From Acidobacteriota bacterium (GTDB lineage: Bacteria > Actinomycetota > Acidimicrobiia > Acidimicrobiales > CADCSY01), in NCBI GenBank assembly GCA_019510095.1, contig JAEKLB010000025.1, positions 1 through 44,355 of the forward strand: DNA of 44,355 nucleotides, given 5' to 3'. The notes below the pieces were generated by a model, which saw nothing but the letters and a program-made list of their open reading frames with translations, made no database searches and was not told where the DNA came from. The stretch's first letter is position 1. Each line of letters begins with the position of its first letter. Position numbers and translations under genes: made by a program. Positions 32,016 through 40,328 of the stretch are shown in pieces.

Positions 32016-32880
32016 ACAAACCCTCCCGACGGCGATGCTTGCCGTCGGGAGCACGTCGGTGCGGTGGTCCGACAGCCAACCGGGCGACGGTGGCGCAGCA
32101 GGTGAGCGGCCGCTGCTGCTGCTGAACGGGCTGGGCGCCAACCTCGAGATGCTGGCCCCGCTCCGCCGCTCGCTGGGCCGGCGAACGATCGCCTATGACG
32201 CGCCGGGCACCGGCGGCTCGGGCACCCCGCGACATCCGTACGACATGGCCGCCGTCGCCGCGGTCGCCCGTCAGGTGCTCGATGCCGCCGGCGTGGCCGA
32301 GGTCGACGTGCTCGGGTACTCCTTCGGGGGCTTCGTGGCCCAGGAGCTGGCTCGGGCCGACGATCGGGTGGCGCGGCTGGTGCTGGCCGCGACCAGCGCG
32401 GGGTGGTCGACCTCGTTGACCGACCTGCGGGAGCTGGGCGGCCGCTCGGCGGTCCATGTGCCCATGGCGCTCGGCATCATGCTGACGCCGAGCCGTTACT
32501 ACCTGCGACCTGCCGGGCAGCGACTCATTCGCAGCGTGTTCGGCGACGGCGGTGGCGGCGACTACTCGACTGCCGACCGAGCCCGGGGGCTACGGCCGCC
32601 GAGCTCCCTGGGCTACTGCTACCAGCTGCTGGCGGCCAGCCGGTGGTCGAGCCGGGCGTGGCTCGACCAGGTGACGGTGCCAACGCTCATCATCTCGGGT
32701 GAGCACGACACGATCTGCTCGGTGCCCGCCGGCCAGTACCTGGCCTCGCACATCCACCGTGCTCGACAGGTCGTCGTGCCCGGTGTCGGTCACTCCTTCC
32801 TGCTGCGTGAGGATCTTCGTGACGTGGCCGCGGTCATCGAGGAGTTCTTGAGCGACGAGACCGAGCAAGCAGCAGCCTGA
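32002..32880 (+). CDS. phaZ: alpha/beta hydrolase, intracellular PHA depolymerase-like (PhaZ)
   Basis: 292 aa. The segments LLLNGLGANLEMLAPL, IAYDAPGTGGSGTPRHPYD and LVLAATSAGW resemble the intracellular medium-chain PHA depolymerase of pseudomonads (TIGR02240-type). The nucleophile is Ser107 in LGYSFGGFVAQ, the acid is in ISGEHDTIC and the His is in GVGHSFLLREDL. The start overlaps the end of phaC by 14 bases; another ATG at 31987 is possible. Overlap with the synthase gene supports a role in turning over the same polymer. General alpha/beta hydrolase is the fallback. Confidence 0.82.
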   Translation: MSEREQTLPTAMLAVGSTSVRWSDSQPGDGGAAGERPLLLLNGLGANLEMLAPLRRSLGRRTIAYDAPGTGGSGTPRHPYDMAAVAAVARQVLDAAGVAEVDVLGYSFGGFVAQELARADDRVARLVLAATSAGWSTSLTDLRELGGRSAVHVPMALGIMLTPSRYYLRPAGQRLIRSVFGDGGGGDYSTADRARGLRPPSSLGYCYQLLAASRWSSRAWLDQVTVPTLIISGEHDTICSVPAGQYLASHIHRARQVVVPGVGHSFLLREDLRDVAAVIEEFLSDETEQAAA

Positions 32881-32885
32881 GCGTC

Positions 32886-32913
32886 GCAGCGATCCGGCTT
32901 CGCCGGTCGCTGC
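32886..32913. terminator. bidirectional hairpin between phaZ and xre
   Basis: GCAGCGA / TCGCTGC plus CCGGC / GCCGG with one bulged T and a 3-base TTC loop make a 12-pair stem between two converging genes (phaZ stop 32880, xre stop 32941). It lacks a T-tract on either side, so efficiency is uncertain. Confidence 0.6.
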
Positions 32914-32940
32914 CTCACGCCGGTGGCGCAGCCGCCGGCA

Positions 32941-33339
32941 TCAAGCTCGCCGAGGAGGCTCTGCCTCCGACGGCGAAAAACCCGCGATGTAGGTGCGGTA
33001 GACCGAGAGCAGGGCGAGCTTCTGGTGCTCGCTGAGGTGACGGTCGGCCCTGATGGCAGCCTCGGTCTCGGGGACCGCCCCGTCGACGGGGTCGTGGTGC
33101 TCGAGGAGGCCGGCCTGTTCGAGCAGGGTCTCGGCCGAGAGGTTGAGCGCCTTGGCGATCGACTGGAGCACGCGCACCGACGGCTCATGGAGCCCGCGCT
33201 CGAGCTGGCTCAGGTACGGGTTCGAGATCTGGGCGAGGTCGGCCATCTTGCGCAGCGAGAGGTTGGCGAGGCGGCGCTGCTGGCGGATGAAGTCGCCGAG
33301 ACCTTGGAGCTTGTCCTCGGGCTGGTCCTGGTTGCTCAT
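32941..33339 (-). CDS. Xre-family helix-turn-helix regulator of the PHA locus
   Basis: 132 aa. The N-terminal Cro/CI-type helix-turn-helix covers about residues 12-68: LGDFIRQQRRLANLSLRKMA, then ISNPYLSQLERGLHEPSVRV and SIAKALNLSAETLLEQAGL. A C-terminal tail of about 55 residues follows (EHQKLALLSVYRTYIAGF). AGAGGA lies 4 bases before the ATG. It is downstream of the phasin-like gene on the same strand and beside phaC-phaZ, the position of polymer-responsive regulators elsewhere. The palindrome at 33791-33808 is its likely target; this is inferred. Confidence 0.88.
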   Translation of the reverse strand: MSNQDQPEDKLQGLGDFIRQQRRLANLSLRKMADLAQISNPYLSQLERGLHEPSVRVLQSIAKALNLSAETLLEQAGLLEHHDPVDGAVPETEAAIRADRHLSEHQKLALLSVYRTYIAGFSPSEAEPPRRA

Positions 33340-33368
33340 GGCGTCCTCTGAGAAGGCGGAAACGCGAC

Positions 33369-33400
33369 CGAGCGGCCGGGCCAGCTGGCCCGGCCGCTCG
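33369..33400. terminator. 32-base perfect palindrome between phasin and xre genes
   Basis: CGAGCGGCCGGGCCAG followed directly by its reverse complement makes a perfect 16-base-arm palindrome 22 bases after the phasin-like stop and 30 bases before the xre start. Read on the minus strand it would fold into a very stable hairpin, a likely attenuator or partial terminator lowering xre relative to phasin. No T-run follows. Confidence 0.65.
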
Positions 33401-33421
33401 CGTCGGTGCGAGGTGTGTTGC

Positions 33422-33742
33422 TCAGGCCTTCACGACGCCAGTGGCGTCGAGGAGGGCGGTGGCCGCGGCGCGCTGCATGGCAACGGCCTTCTCGACCGGG
33501 GCGAAGCTGGCCGAGAGGAGGTCCTGGATGTCCTTCTTCGAGGGGACGTACGGGGCGGTGGCGAACTTCGGCGCCACCTCGACGGCGATGTTGATGAAGC
33601 TCTTGGCCAGGTCGAAGGCCAGCTCGCTGGTCTTCTGGGTGGTGGCCAGGACCTGGTCGCTGGCGGCCTTGAGGCCGGCGGCGTAGGTCGCAGTGGCGGC
33701 GGTGGCCTTGTCGATCGTCTCGGCTGCAGGGGTGGTTGTCAT
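33422..33742 (-). CDS. phasin-like polyhydroxyalkanoate granule protein
   Basis: 106 aa, Ala-rich and predicted almost wholly helical: TIDKATAATATYAAGLKAAS, LATTQKTSELAFDLAKSF, then PSKKDIQDLLSASFAPVEKA and AMQRAAATALLDATGVV. Such short amphipathic helix pairs with regular hydrophobic spacing are typical of phasins that coat PHA granules. GGAGGA lies 2-3 bases before the ATG, one of the strongest ribosome sites in the window, as expected for an abundant protein. The assignment rests on composition plus position beside phaC, phaZ and xre, not on a sequence motif. Confidence 0.78.
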   Translation of the reverse strand: MTTTPAAETIDKATAATATYAAGLKAASDQVLATTQKTSELAFDLAKSFINIAVEVAPKFATAPYVPSKKDIQDLLSASFAPVEKAVAMQRAAATALLDATGVVKA

Positions 33743-33776
33743 GGTTCCTCCGGCGTGGGGTTGGGGGGGTGCCCCC

Positions 33777-33808
33777 AGTGTGCCGGAGAGTGCTTGATTT
33801 GTCAAGCA
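33777..33808 (-). promoter_or_regulatory. phasin promoter with palindromic operator
   Basis: TGCTTGATTTGTCAAGCA (33791-33808) has perfect 7-base arms around a 4-base spacer. Read on the minus strand it contains a consensus -35, TTGACA (33805-33800), followed 17 bases later by CACACT (33782-33777) as -10. A protein bound to the palindrome would cover the -35. The Xre regulator two genes away is the natural candidate. Confidence 0.7.
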
Positions 33809-33827
33809 GTCGCTACATGGACAGGCG

Positions 33828-34961
33828 CTAGGGCAGGCGGCGGGGGGCCTCGACGGCGGTCTCCGGCCAGCGCTTGCGGCTGCGGGCAGCCAGCTTGTGG
33901 AGGAGCTCGATGGCCCCGGGGTCGTCGTCGCCCGGGCGGGTCTCGATGAGCCCGGCGGCCAGCATCCCGGCCATGACCTCCCGGCCCCGTTCGGTGCGGA
34001 CGATCGTGAGGGTCCAGTCGTTGAAGGCGCCGATGCCGCCGGTGGAGATGTCGGCGTGCTCGGCGGCGAAGTCGGGGCACAGGTTGCAGCCCGGGCGGGT
34101 CCAGGCGTGGCACTCCTTGAGGGGGACCTCGTGGTAGCTGCCGTCGCGCATCCAGATCTGGAAGACACCCTTGATGTTGGTCTTCTGGATGTCCTCGCGG
34201 GCCAGGCCGTACTTGGCCTCGAACAGCTCCTCGAAGATGGCGTCGTCGAAGCTCTTCGAGCACAGCAGCCCGATGTTGAGCTCGAACCGGCGGCCGACCT
34301 TGCCGATCTTCCGCGCCTTCATCACCGGGACGGCCGATGTCTGGCAGCTCATGCCGACCAGGGCCAGCTTCTCGGCGCCGCCGGCCACGGCGTCGGCATA
34401 GGCCAGGGTGTTGGCCGAGTAGGTGTAGCGGCTCCCGGCCGTGGCCAGGACCTGCTCGGCCGTGGTGGCCACGGCCGGCGCCGCCTTCCAGGTGTCGGCC
34501 GGGTCGGTGCCCGACACCAGTGCGGCATCGACCATCCCGTTCTCGAGCGCCCAGATCAGGATCGCCGAGACGAGCCCACCGTCCTGGCCGGCGGCATGCA
34601 CGCGGGGGTCGGTGGCCCGGGCCAACACCACGTCGGAGGACACGCCGGCCACCTCGGCCGGCTCGCGGTCGCGGCCGAAGAGGAACTGGTCGGCGTCGGT
34701 CTCCCACAACCGGAACCGGGGGCAGGCCCGGGTGCAGGACGTGCAGCCCTTCTGGCCATGCGTGCAATCGGACGGGCCCAGCTCGTCTTCGAGGTGGAAG
34801 GGCCGATAGCCACCGGTCTCGTGCGTGTAGCCCAGCACGTCGTGCGGGCAGGCCACCACGCAGGCCGCGCAGCCGGTGCAGAGGCCCGACGTCACCACCT
34901 CGTCGAACAGCTCAGCCCACTGGGCGGTCCATCGCTCACGGACAGGCTTCACGTCGGTCAC
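33828..34961 (-). CDS. coenzyme F420 hydrogenase/dehydrogenase beta subunit-type protein (FrhB/FdhB family)
   Basis: 377 aa from GTG. Two ferredoxin-like Cys clusters open the protein: GLCTGCAACVVACPHDV and KGCTSCTRACPRF. The FrhB_FdhB domain follows, with GLVSAILIWALENGMVDAAL, KLALVGMSCQTSAVPVM, NIGLLCSKSF, RPGCNLCPDFAAEHADIS and GGIGAFNDWTLTIVRT. The family binds F420 and FAD and moves electrons between F420H2 and Fe-S partners or acts alone as an F420H2-dependent reductase. Minus-strand TAGCCT lies 7 bases before the GTG (leaderless). The partner is not in the window, but two luciferase-like enzymes may use F420. Confidence 0.9.
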   Translation of the reverse strand: MTDVKPVRERWTAQWAELFDEVVTSGLCTGCAACVVACPHDVLGYTHETGGYRPFHLEDELGPSDCTHGQKGCTSCTRACPRFRLWETDADQFLFGRDREPAEVAGVSSDVVLARATDPRVHAAGQDGGLVSAILIWALENGMVDAALVSGTDPADTWKAAPAVATTAEQVLATAGSRYTYSANTLAYADAVAGGAEKLALVGMSCQTSAVPVMKARKIGKVGRRFELNIGLLCSKSFDDAIFEELFEAKYGLAREDIQKTNIKGVFQIWMRDGSYHEVPLKECHAWTRPGCNLCPDFAAEHADISTGGIGAFNDWTLTIVRTERGREVMAGMLAAGLIETRPGDDDPGAIELLHKLAARSRKRWPETAVEAPRRLP

Positions 34962-34968
34962 GGCCCGG

Positions 34969-34974
34969 AGGCTA
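34969..34974 (-). promoter_or_regulatory. leaderless promoter of the FrhB-type gene
   Basis: Minus-strand TAGCCT is followed by ccgggcc (7 bases) and the GTG at 34961, with no ribosome-binding site. Confidence 0.55.
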
Positions 34975-34998
34975 CAAATTCCACGACAGACTGTTGTC

Positions 34999-35532
<534 letters not shown>

Positions 35533-35540
35533 TCTCGTCA

Positions 35541-35575
35541 ATTCCTATTGACATAGTAGGAATAGTGGGTATCCT
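35541..35575 (+). promoter_or_regulatory. promoter and inverted-repeat operator of the SsuA/TauA-like ABC operon
   Basis: ATTCCTA (35541-35547) and TAGGAAT (35557-35563) are perfect 7-base arms around 9 bases containing a consensus -35, TTGACA (35548-35553). After 16 bases comes TATCCT (35570-35575), and 6 bases later the ATG at 35582. The repeat brackets the -35, so a bound regulator would block transcription. Sulfur- or cysteine-responsive control is plausible from the transporter type. Confidence 0.75.
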
Positions 35576-35581
35576 GGCGGG

Positions 35582-36628
35582 ATGCCGAGCCGCCGAACCC
35601 TCACGCTCCTCGCCGCCGCCGTCGCTGCCGTCCTGCTCCTCACCGCCTGTGGGGGCGACGGCGGGACGGCGGCCGCCGCCTCCAACTCGAAGCCAGTCAC
35701 CGTCCGGCTGGGCTACTTCGCCAACATCACCCATGCCCCGGCCATCGTCGGGATCGAGGGTGGGCTGTTCCAGGACGCCCTCGGCGCCGACGGGCTGAAG
35801 ACCTTCGCCTTCAACGCCGGGCCCGAAGCCAGCGAGGCGCTGCTGTCGGGGGCGATCGACGCCACGTTCATCGGGCCGAACCCGTCGATCAACGCCTACG
35901 CCAAGTCGAAGGCGGTGCGCATCATCGCCGGGGCGACCTCGGGTGGTGCCTCGTTCGTGACCCGCTCCGGCATCACGAAGGACTCTGACCTCAAGGGAAA
36001 GACGTTCTCGACACCGCAGCTCGGCAACACCCAAGACGTGGCCTTGCGCTACTACCTCGAGCGGCACGGCCTGTCGGCCGACACGAGCGGCGGGGGTGAC
36101 GTCCACATCCGCCCCCAGCAGAACAGCAGCACGCTCGACCAGTTCAAGGCCGGCCAGATCGACGGCGCATGGGTGCCGGAGCCGTGGGCCACCCGGCTGG
36201 TCGTCGAGGGCGGCGGCCACGTCTTCGTCGACGAGGCCACGCAGTGGCCGGGTGGCCGCTTCGTCACGACCAACCTCCTCGTGCGCGCCGACTTCCTCGC
36301 CAAGCACCCGGCGGCCGTCGAGCGCCTGCTCCGCGGTGAGCTCGACGCCATCCGTCTCATCACCTCGAAGCCGGCGAAGGCCAAGCAGCTCGTCGGTGCC
36401 GGCATCGTGAAGATCACCGGCAAGAACATCACTGCGGAGGAGACCGACCGCGCGTGGTCGCGGATGACCTTCACGGCCGACCCCATCGCGGCCAGCCTCC
36501 GGGGCTCGGCGAAGCACGCCGCCGACGTCGAGCTCCTGCCGGCCGACACCTCGATCAAGGGCATCTACGACCTGCGCCTGCTCAACAAGGTGTTGACGGC
36601 GCGGGGCGGCTCCAAGGTCAGGTCATGA
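35582..36628 (+). CDS. ABC transporter substrate-binding lipoprotein (SsuA/NitT/TauT type)
   Basis: 348 aa. The signal peptide ends in lipobox LLTAC with Cys23. VTVRLGYFANITHAPAIVGI opens the periplasmic-binding fold, followed by EASEALLSGAIDATFIGPNP and DQFKAGQIDGAWVPEPWATR, all typical of sulfonate/taurine/nitrate-type binding proteins. The NITHAPA segment favours aliphatic sulfonates, but nitrate, taurine or thiamine precursors cannot be excluded. It is first of a three-gene importer unit; its stop overlaps the ATPase ATG (ATGA). The promoter is leaderless and carries an inverted repeat. Confidence 0.9.
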   Translation: MPSRRTLTLLAAAVAAVLLLTACGGDGGTAAAASNSKPVTVRLGYFANITHAPAIVGIEGGLFQDALGADGLKTFAFNAGPEASEALLSGAIDATFIGPNPSINAYAKSKAVRIIAGATSGGASFVTRSGITKDSDLKGKTFSTPQLGNTQDVALRYYLERHGLSADTSGGGDVHIRPQQNSSTLDQFKAGQIDGAWVPEPWATRLVVEGGGHVFVDEATQWPGGRFVTTNLLVRADFLAKHPAAVERLLRGELDAIRLITSKPAKAKQLVGAGIVKITGKNITAEETDRAWSRMTFTADPIAASLRGSAKHAADVELLPADTSIKGIYDLRLLNKVLTARGGSKVRS

Positions 36629-37413
36629 CGACCGTCGCTGCCCCTGTCGGCATCGACGACCCCATTACGGGGGCCGCCATCGCCCTCCGGTCGGTGTCGA
36701 AGGCCTTCGGCCACGGCGCCGATGCCGTCGTCGCCCTCGATGGCATCGACCTGGCCGTTGGGCGCGGTGAGTTCGTGTGTGTCGTCGGCGCGTCGGGCTG
36801 TGGCAAGTCGACGGCCCTCAACCTGATGGCCGGGCTCGACCGGCCGACCCTCGGCGAGGTCGAGGTCGACGGCCGGCCGGCGCTCATGTTCCAGGAGGCG
36901 GCCCTGTTCCCGTGGCTCGACGTCCTCGACAACGTGGCCCTCCCGATGCGACTGAAGGGTGTGGGCAAGGGTGAGCGGCGCGGTCGGGCGTCCGAGCTGC
37001 TCGACAAGGTGCACCTCGGGGGGCAGGGCCACCGCCGGCCCCATGAGCTCTCGGGTGGCATGCGCCAGCGGGTGGCACTCGCCCGCTCGCTCGCCCAGGA
37101 CGCGGACATCCTGCTCATGGACGAGCCGTTCGGTGCGCTCGATGCAATGACCCGCGACCTGCTCCACGACGAGCTCGAGTCGGTCTGGTCGGGGTCGGGG
37201 CTGACGGTCGTGTTCGTCACCCACAACGTGCGCGAGGCGGCCCGACTGGCCGATCGCATCGTGCTGCTCACCAGCCGACCCGGTCGGGTCGCCGCCACCT
37301 TCGAGGTCGAGATCCCTCGACCGCGGCGCATCGACTCGCCTGAGGTCTCCGGGCTTGCGGCCAAGGTCACCGACCGTCTGCGCGAGGAGGTCCGTCGCCA
37401 TGGCAGTCGATGA
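36625..37413 (+). CDS. ABC transporter ATP-binding protein (SsuB/TauB type)
   Basis: 262 aa. Walker A is VVGASGCGKSTALNLMAG, the Q-loop is in LMFQEAALFPWLDVLDN (typical FQExxLxPWxxVxxN of this subfamily), the signature is LSGGMRQRVALARSLA, Walker B is ILLMDEPFGALD and the switch His is in VFVTHNVREA. Its end overlaps the permease start by 14 bases. It energises uptake with the lipoprotein and permease on either side. Confidence 0.95.
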   Translation: MTTVAAPVGIDDPITGAAIALRSVSKAFGHGADAVVALDGIDLAVGRGEFVCVVGASGCGKSTALNLMAGLDRPTLGEVEVDGRPALMFQEAALFPWLDVLDNVALPMRLKGVGKGERRGRASELLDKVHLGGQGHRRPHELSGGMRQRVALARSLAQDADILLMDEPFGALDAMTRDLLHDELESVWSGSGLTVVFVTHNVREAARLADRIVLLTSRPGRVAATFEVEIPRPRRIDSPEVSGLAAKVTDRLREEVRRHGSR

Positions 37414-38263
37414 ACACCTGCTGAACCTGGCCGGCCTCGACGCGCTGGAGAGCGTCCTCGGCAAGGCGCCCAGTAGGTGGTCGCGGGTCTGGGCCATGAC
37501 CTGGCCCAAGCTGGGTGCCCTTGGCTTGTTCCTCGCCGGCTGGCAGCTGATCGTCTGGGCGGGATGGAAGCCCGAGTACGTCCTGCCGGGTCCCGCCAAG
37601 GTGCTTCCTCGCCTCTGGGAGCTGCTCTTCGTCGGCGAGTTCTGGAGGGCCGTTGGAATCACCATGCGTCGAGCGTTGGCGGGTTACGCCGTCGCGGTTG
37701 TCATCGGCTCGTTGTTGGGCATCTCGATCGCCCGCACTCGAATCGTCCGCAGTGCCATCGGGGCCATGATCACCGGGCTGCAAACGATGCCGTCGATCGC
37801 CTGGTTCCCGTTGGCAATCGCACTGTTCCAGATCAGTGAGCGGGCGATCATGTTCGTCGTCGTGCTCGGTGCAGCGCCGTCCATCGCCAATGGGCTCGTC
37901 TCAGGCGTCGACCACGTCCCACCGCTCCTGCTTCGCGCTGGGCGGATGGTCGGCGCGCGGGGCGTTGGCCTCTACCGCCACGTCATCCTGCCGGCCGCGC
38001 TCCCCGGCTTCGTCGGTGGTCTGAAGCAAGGCTGGGCGTTTGCCTGGCGCAGCCTGATGGCGGGTGAGCTCATCGTGATCGTCGGCAACAAGCCGTCGAT
38101 CGGCTCGCGCCTGGACTTCGCCCGTCAGTTCAGCGATTCGGAGCTGCTGATCGCGTGGATGCTCGTGATCCTCACGATCGGGATTATCATCGATGCCGCC
38201 TTCACCAAGGCCGACCTGACGTTGCGTCGCCGGTGGGGTCTCATCGACAACGCCACGCGTTAA
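37400..38263 (+). CDS. ABC transporter permease (SsuC/TauC type)
   Basis: 287 aa with about six membrane helices. [20 protein letters not shown] is followed by the coupling region typical of this family, [19 protein letters not shown], and by [20 protein letters not shown] with [20 protein letters not shown], the EAA-like cytoplasmic loop. It begins inside the ATPase gene and its TAA stop shares the palindrome TTAA with the stop of the convergent bioB. It completes the three-gene importer. Confidence 0.93.
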   Translation: MAVDEHLLNLAGLDALESVLGKAPSRWSRVWAMTWPKLGALGLFLAGWQLIVWAGWKPEYVLPGPAKVLPRLWELLFVGEFWRAVGITMRRALAGYAVAVVIGSLLGISIARTRIVRSAIGAMITGLQTMPSIAWFPLAIALFQISERAIMFVVVLGAAPSIANGLVSGVDHVPPLLLRAGRMVGARGVGLYRHVILPAALPGFVGGLKQGWAFAWRSLMAGELIVIVGNKPSIGSRLDFARQFSDSELLIAWMLVILTIGIIIDAAFTKADLTLRRRWGLIDNATR

Positions 38264-39249
38264 GCGGGGCGGGCCGCCAGCGCCTTGGGGCGCAGGCCGA
38301 GGGCTCGGAGCATGGCCTTGTCGGAGCTGTGGTTGGGCGACGGCTCCGTGAGCAGGATGTTGCGGTCGCTCGAGAAGATCGAGTTGGCGCCGGCGAGGAA
38401 GCACAGGGCCTGGTCGGAGAACGACATGAGATGGCGGCCCGCCGAGAGCCGGACCACCGAGGTGGGCATCAGGACCCGGGCCACCGCGATCATGCGGACG
38501 GTGTCCCAGACCGGCACGTCCGCCTGATCGGCGAGGGGGGTGCCCTCCACCTTCGACAGGACGTTCACGGGCACCGACTCGGGATGGGGGTCGAGCGTGG
38601 CCAGGGTGTGCAGCAGTGACATGCGGTCGTCGTCGCTCTCGCCCATGCCGATGATCCCGCCGCAGCACACCGTGATGCTCGTCTCCCGGACGGCGGCGAT
38701 GGTGTCGAGCCGGTCCTGGTAGGTGCGGGTGGTGATGACCTCGCCGTAGTAGTCGGCCGAGGTGTCGAGGTTGTGGTTGTAGGCGTAGAGGCCGGCCTCT
38801 TCGAGCTGCTTGGCCTGCTCGGGGGTGAGCATGCCGAGCGTGGCGCACACCTCGAGCCCGACGTCGTGCACGCCGCGGACCATGTCGAGCACGCGGTCGA
38901 ACTGGGCGTTGTCCTTGACCTCGCGCCATGCCGCGCCCATGCAGAACCGGCTGGCCCCATTGGCCTTGGCACGGCGGGCCGCCCGCAGCACGTCGTCGAG
39001 CTGCATCAGCGGCTGGACCTGGAGCTCGCTGTCGTTGTGCACCGACTGCGAGCAGTAGCCGCAATCCTCGGGGCAGCCGCCGGTCTTGATCGAGAGCAGC
39101 TCGCAGACTTGGACCTCGGTCGGGTCGTGGAACGCCCGGTGGACCTCCGACGCCCGCTGCACGAGCTCCATGAGGGGCAGCTCCCAGATCTCCCGGACCT
39201 CCTCGACGGTCCAGTTGGAGCGGATGGCGGTCTTCTCGGTCGCGCTCAT
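38260..39249 (-). CDS. bioB: biotin synthase
   Basis: 329 aa. The radical SAM cluster is Cys59-x3-Cys63-x2-Cys66 in [20 protein letters not shown]. The [2Fe-2S] ligands expected in BioB are in [21 protein letters not shown] and [12 protein letters not shown], with the Arg ligand in [10 protein letters not shown]. It inserts sulfur into dethiobiotin and consumes its own cluster, so it depends on the Fe-S assembly proteins at the start of the window. TACCGT lies 9 bases before the ATG on its strand. No other bio genes are nearby. It is divergent from an aldo/keto reductase. Confidence 0.96.
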   Translation of the reverse strand: MSATEKTAIRSNWTVEEVREIWELPLMELVQRASEVHRAFHDPTEVQVCELLSIKTGGCPEDCGYCSQSVHNDSELQVQPLMQLDDVLRAARRAKANGASRFCMGAAWREVKDNAQFDRVLDMVRGVHDVGLEVCATLGMLTPEQAKQLEEAGLYAYNHNLDTSADYYGEVITTRTYQDRLDTIAAVRETSITVCCGGIIGMGESDDDRMSLLHTLATLDPHPESVPVNVLSKVEGTPLADQADVPVWDTVRMIAVARVLMPTSVVRLSAGRHLMSFSDQALCFLAGANSIFSSDRNILLTEPSPNHSSDKAMLRALGLRPKALAARPA

Positions 39250-39280
39250 GGCGCCCGGAACGGTAGTGGGGGTCTCCGTC

Positions 39281-39286
39281 TATCGT
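39281..39286 (+). promoter_or_regulatory. leaderless promoter of aldo/keto reductase
   Basis: TATCGT is followed by cgcttc (6 bases) and the ATG at 39293. No ribosome-binding site is visible. Confidence 0.6.
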
Positions 39287-39292
39287 CGCTTC

Positions 39293-40258
39293 ATGGACTA
39301 CCGCTTCCTGGGCCGGACGGGCCTCCGCGTCAGCCCGCTGTGCCTCGGCACCATGAACTTCGGGAACCAGACCGACGAGGCCGAGGGTCACCGGATCATG
39401 GACCGGGGCCTCGAGCTGGGCATCAACTTCTTCGACACGGCCAACGTCTACGGCGGGCCGGGCGGGCCGACCGAGGAGATCATCGGCCGCTGGTTCGCCC
39501 AGGGCGACAAGCGCCGGGAGAAGACGGTGATCGCCACCAAGGTCTACAACGGGCGCGACCCGTGGCCCAACGCCAGCCGGTTGTCGGCCCGGCACATCCG
39601 CGAGGCGTGCGAGCGCAGCCTGCGCCGGATGCAGACCGACCACATCGACCTGTACCAGATGCACCACGTCGACCTCGACACGCCATGGGACGAGATCTGG
39701 CAGGCGATGGAGCTCCTCGTGCAACAGGGCAAGGTCCTCTACGTCGGCAGCAGCAACTTCGCCGCCTGGCACATCGTCAAGGCCAACGAGACCGCCGGCC
39801 GCCGCAACTTCCTCGGCCTCGTGTCCGAGCAGAGCAAGTACAGCCTCATCGAGCGCACGGTCGAGCTCGAGGTCCTGCCCGCCTGCCTCGACTACGGCGT
39901 GGGTGTCATCCCGTGGAGCCCGCTGGGCGGCGGCATCCTCGGCGGGGCCCTCCAGAAGGTCACCGAGGGGCGGCGGGCGACCGAGCGGATCCAGCAGATG
40001 ATCGAGGCCAACCGGCCGCAGCTCGAGGCGTGGGAGAAGCTGTGCGCCAACCTCGGCGCGCCCCCGGCCGACGTGGCCCTGGCCTGGCTGCTGGCCAATC
40101 CGGCGGTGACCGGCCCCATCATCGGGCCCCGCACCATCGAGCAGTTGGACGGGGCCATGGGGGCGCTCGACGTGCGCCTCGATGGTGAGGTGCTGGCCGA
40201 GCTCGACCGCATCTTCCCGGGCCCGGGTGGGCCGGCGCCACAGGCCTACGCCTGGTGA
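39293..40258 (+). CDS. aldo/keto reductase
   Basis: 321 aa. It opens with YRFLGRTGLRVSPLCLGTMN, has the catalytic Asp-Tyr region FFDTANVYGG, the Lys strand TVIATKVYNGR, and the His motif DLYQMHHVD. The NADPH-binding end is GPIIGPRTIEQLDGAMGAL. It belongs to the AKR11/YajO-like group of NADPH-dependent carbonyl reductases. It is divergent from bioB with 43 bases between starts and is driven from its own leaderless promoter. Substrate is unknown. Confidence 0.94.
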   Translation: MDYRFLGRTGLRVSPLCLGTMNFGNQTDEAEGHRIMDRGLELGINFFDTANVYGGPGGPTEEIIGRWFAQGDKRREKTVIATKVYNGRDPWPNASRLSARHIREACERSLRRMQTDHIDLYQMHHVDLDTPWDEIWQAMELLVQQGKVLYVGSSNFAAWHIVKANETAGRRNFLGLVSEQSKYSLIERTVELEVLPACLDYGVGVIPWSPLGGGILGGALQKVTEGRRATERIQQMIEANRPQLEAWEKLCANLGAPPADVALAWLLANPAVTGPIIGPRTIEQLDGAMGALDVRLDGEVLAELDRIFPGPGGPAPQAYAW

Positions 40259-40293
40259 CCGACGGGCGCCGACCGAGTAACTAAGACAACTGC

Positions 40294-40322
40294 TTGAGTT
40301 CCGGCTGGATCTGTGCGACAGT
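40294..40322 (+). promoter_or_regulatory. promoter of amidohydrolase gene
   Basis: TTGAGT (40294-40299), 17 bases, GACAGT (40317-40322), then 6 bases to the ATG at 40329. The -35 lies in TGCTTGAGTT, whose first seven bases equal one arm of the phasin operator; with only one half-site, shared control is weakly supported. Confidence 0.45.
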
Positions 40323-40328
40323 CGGGAC

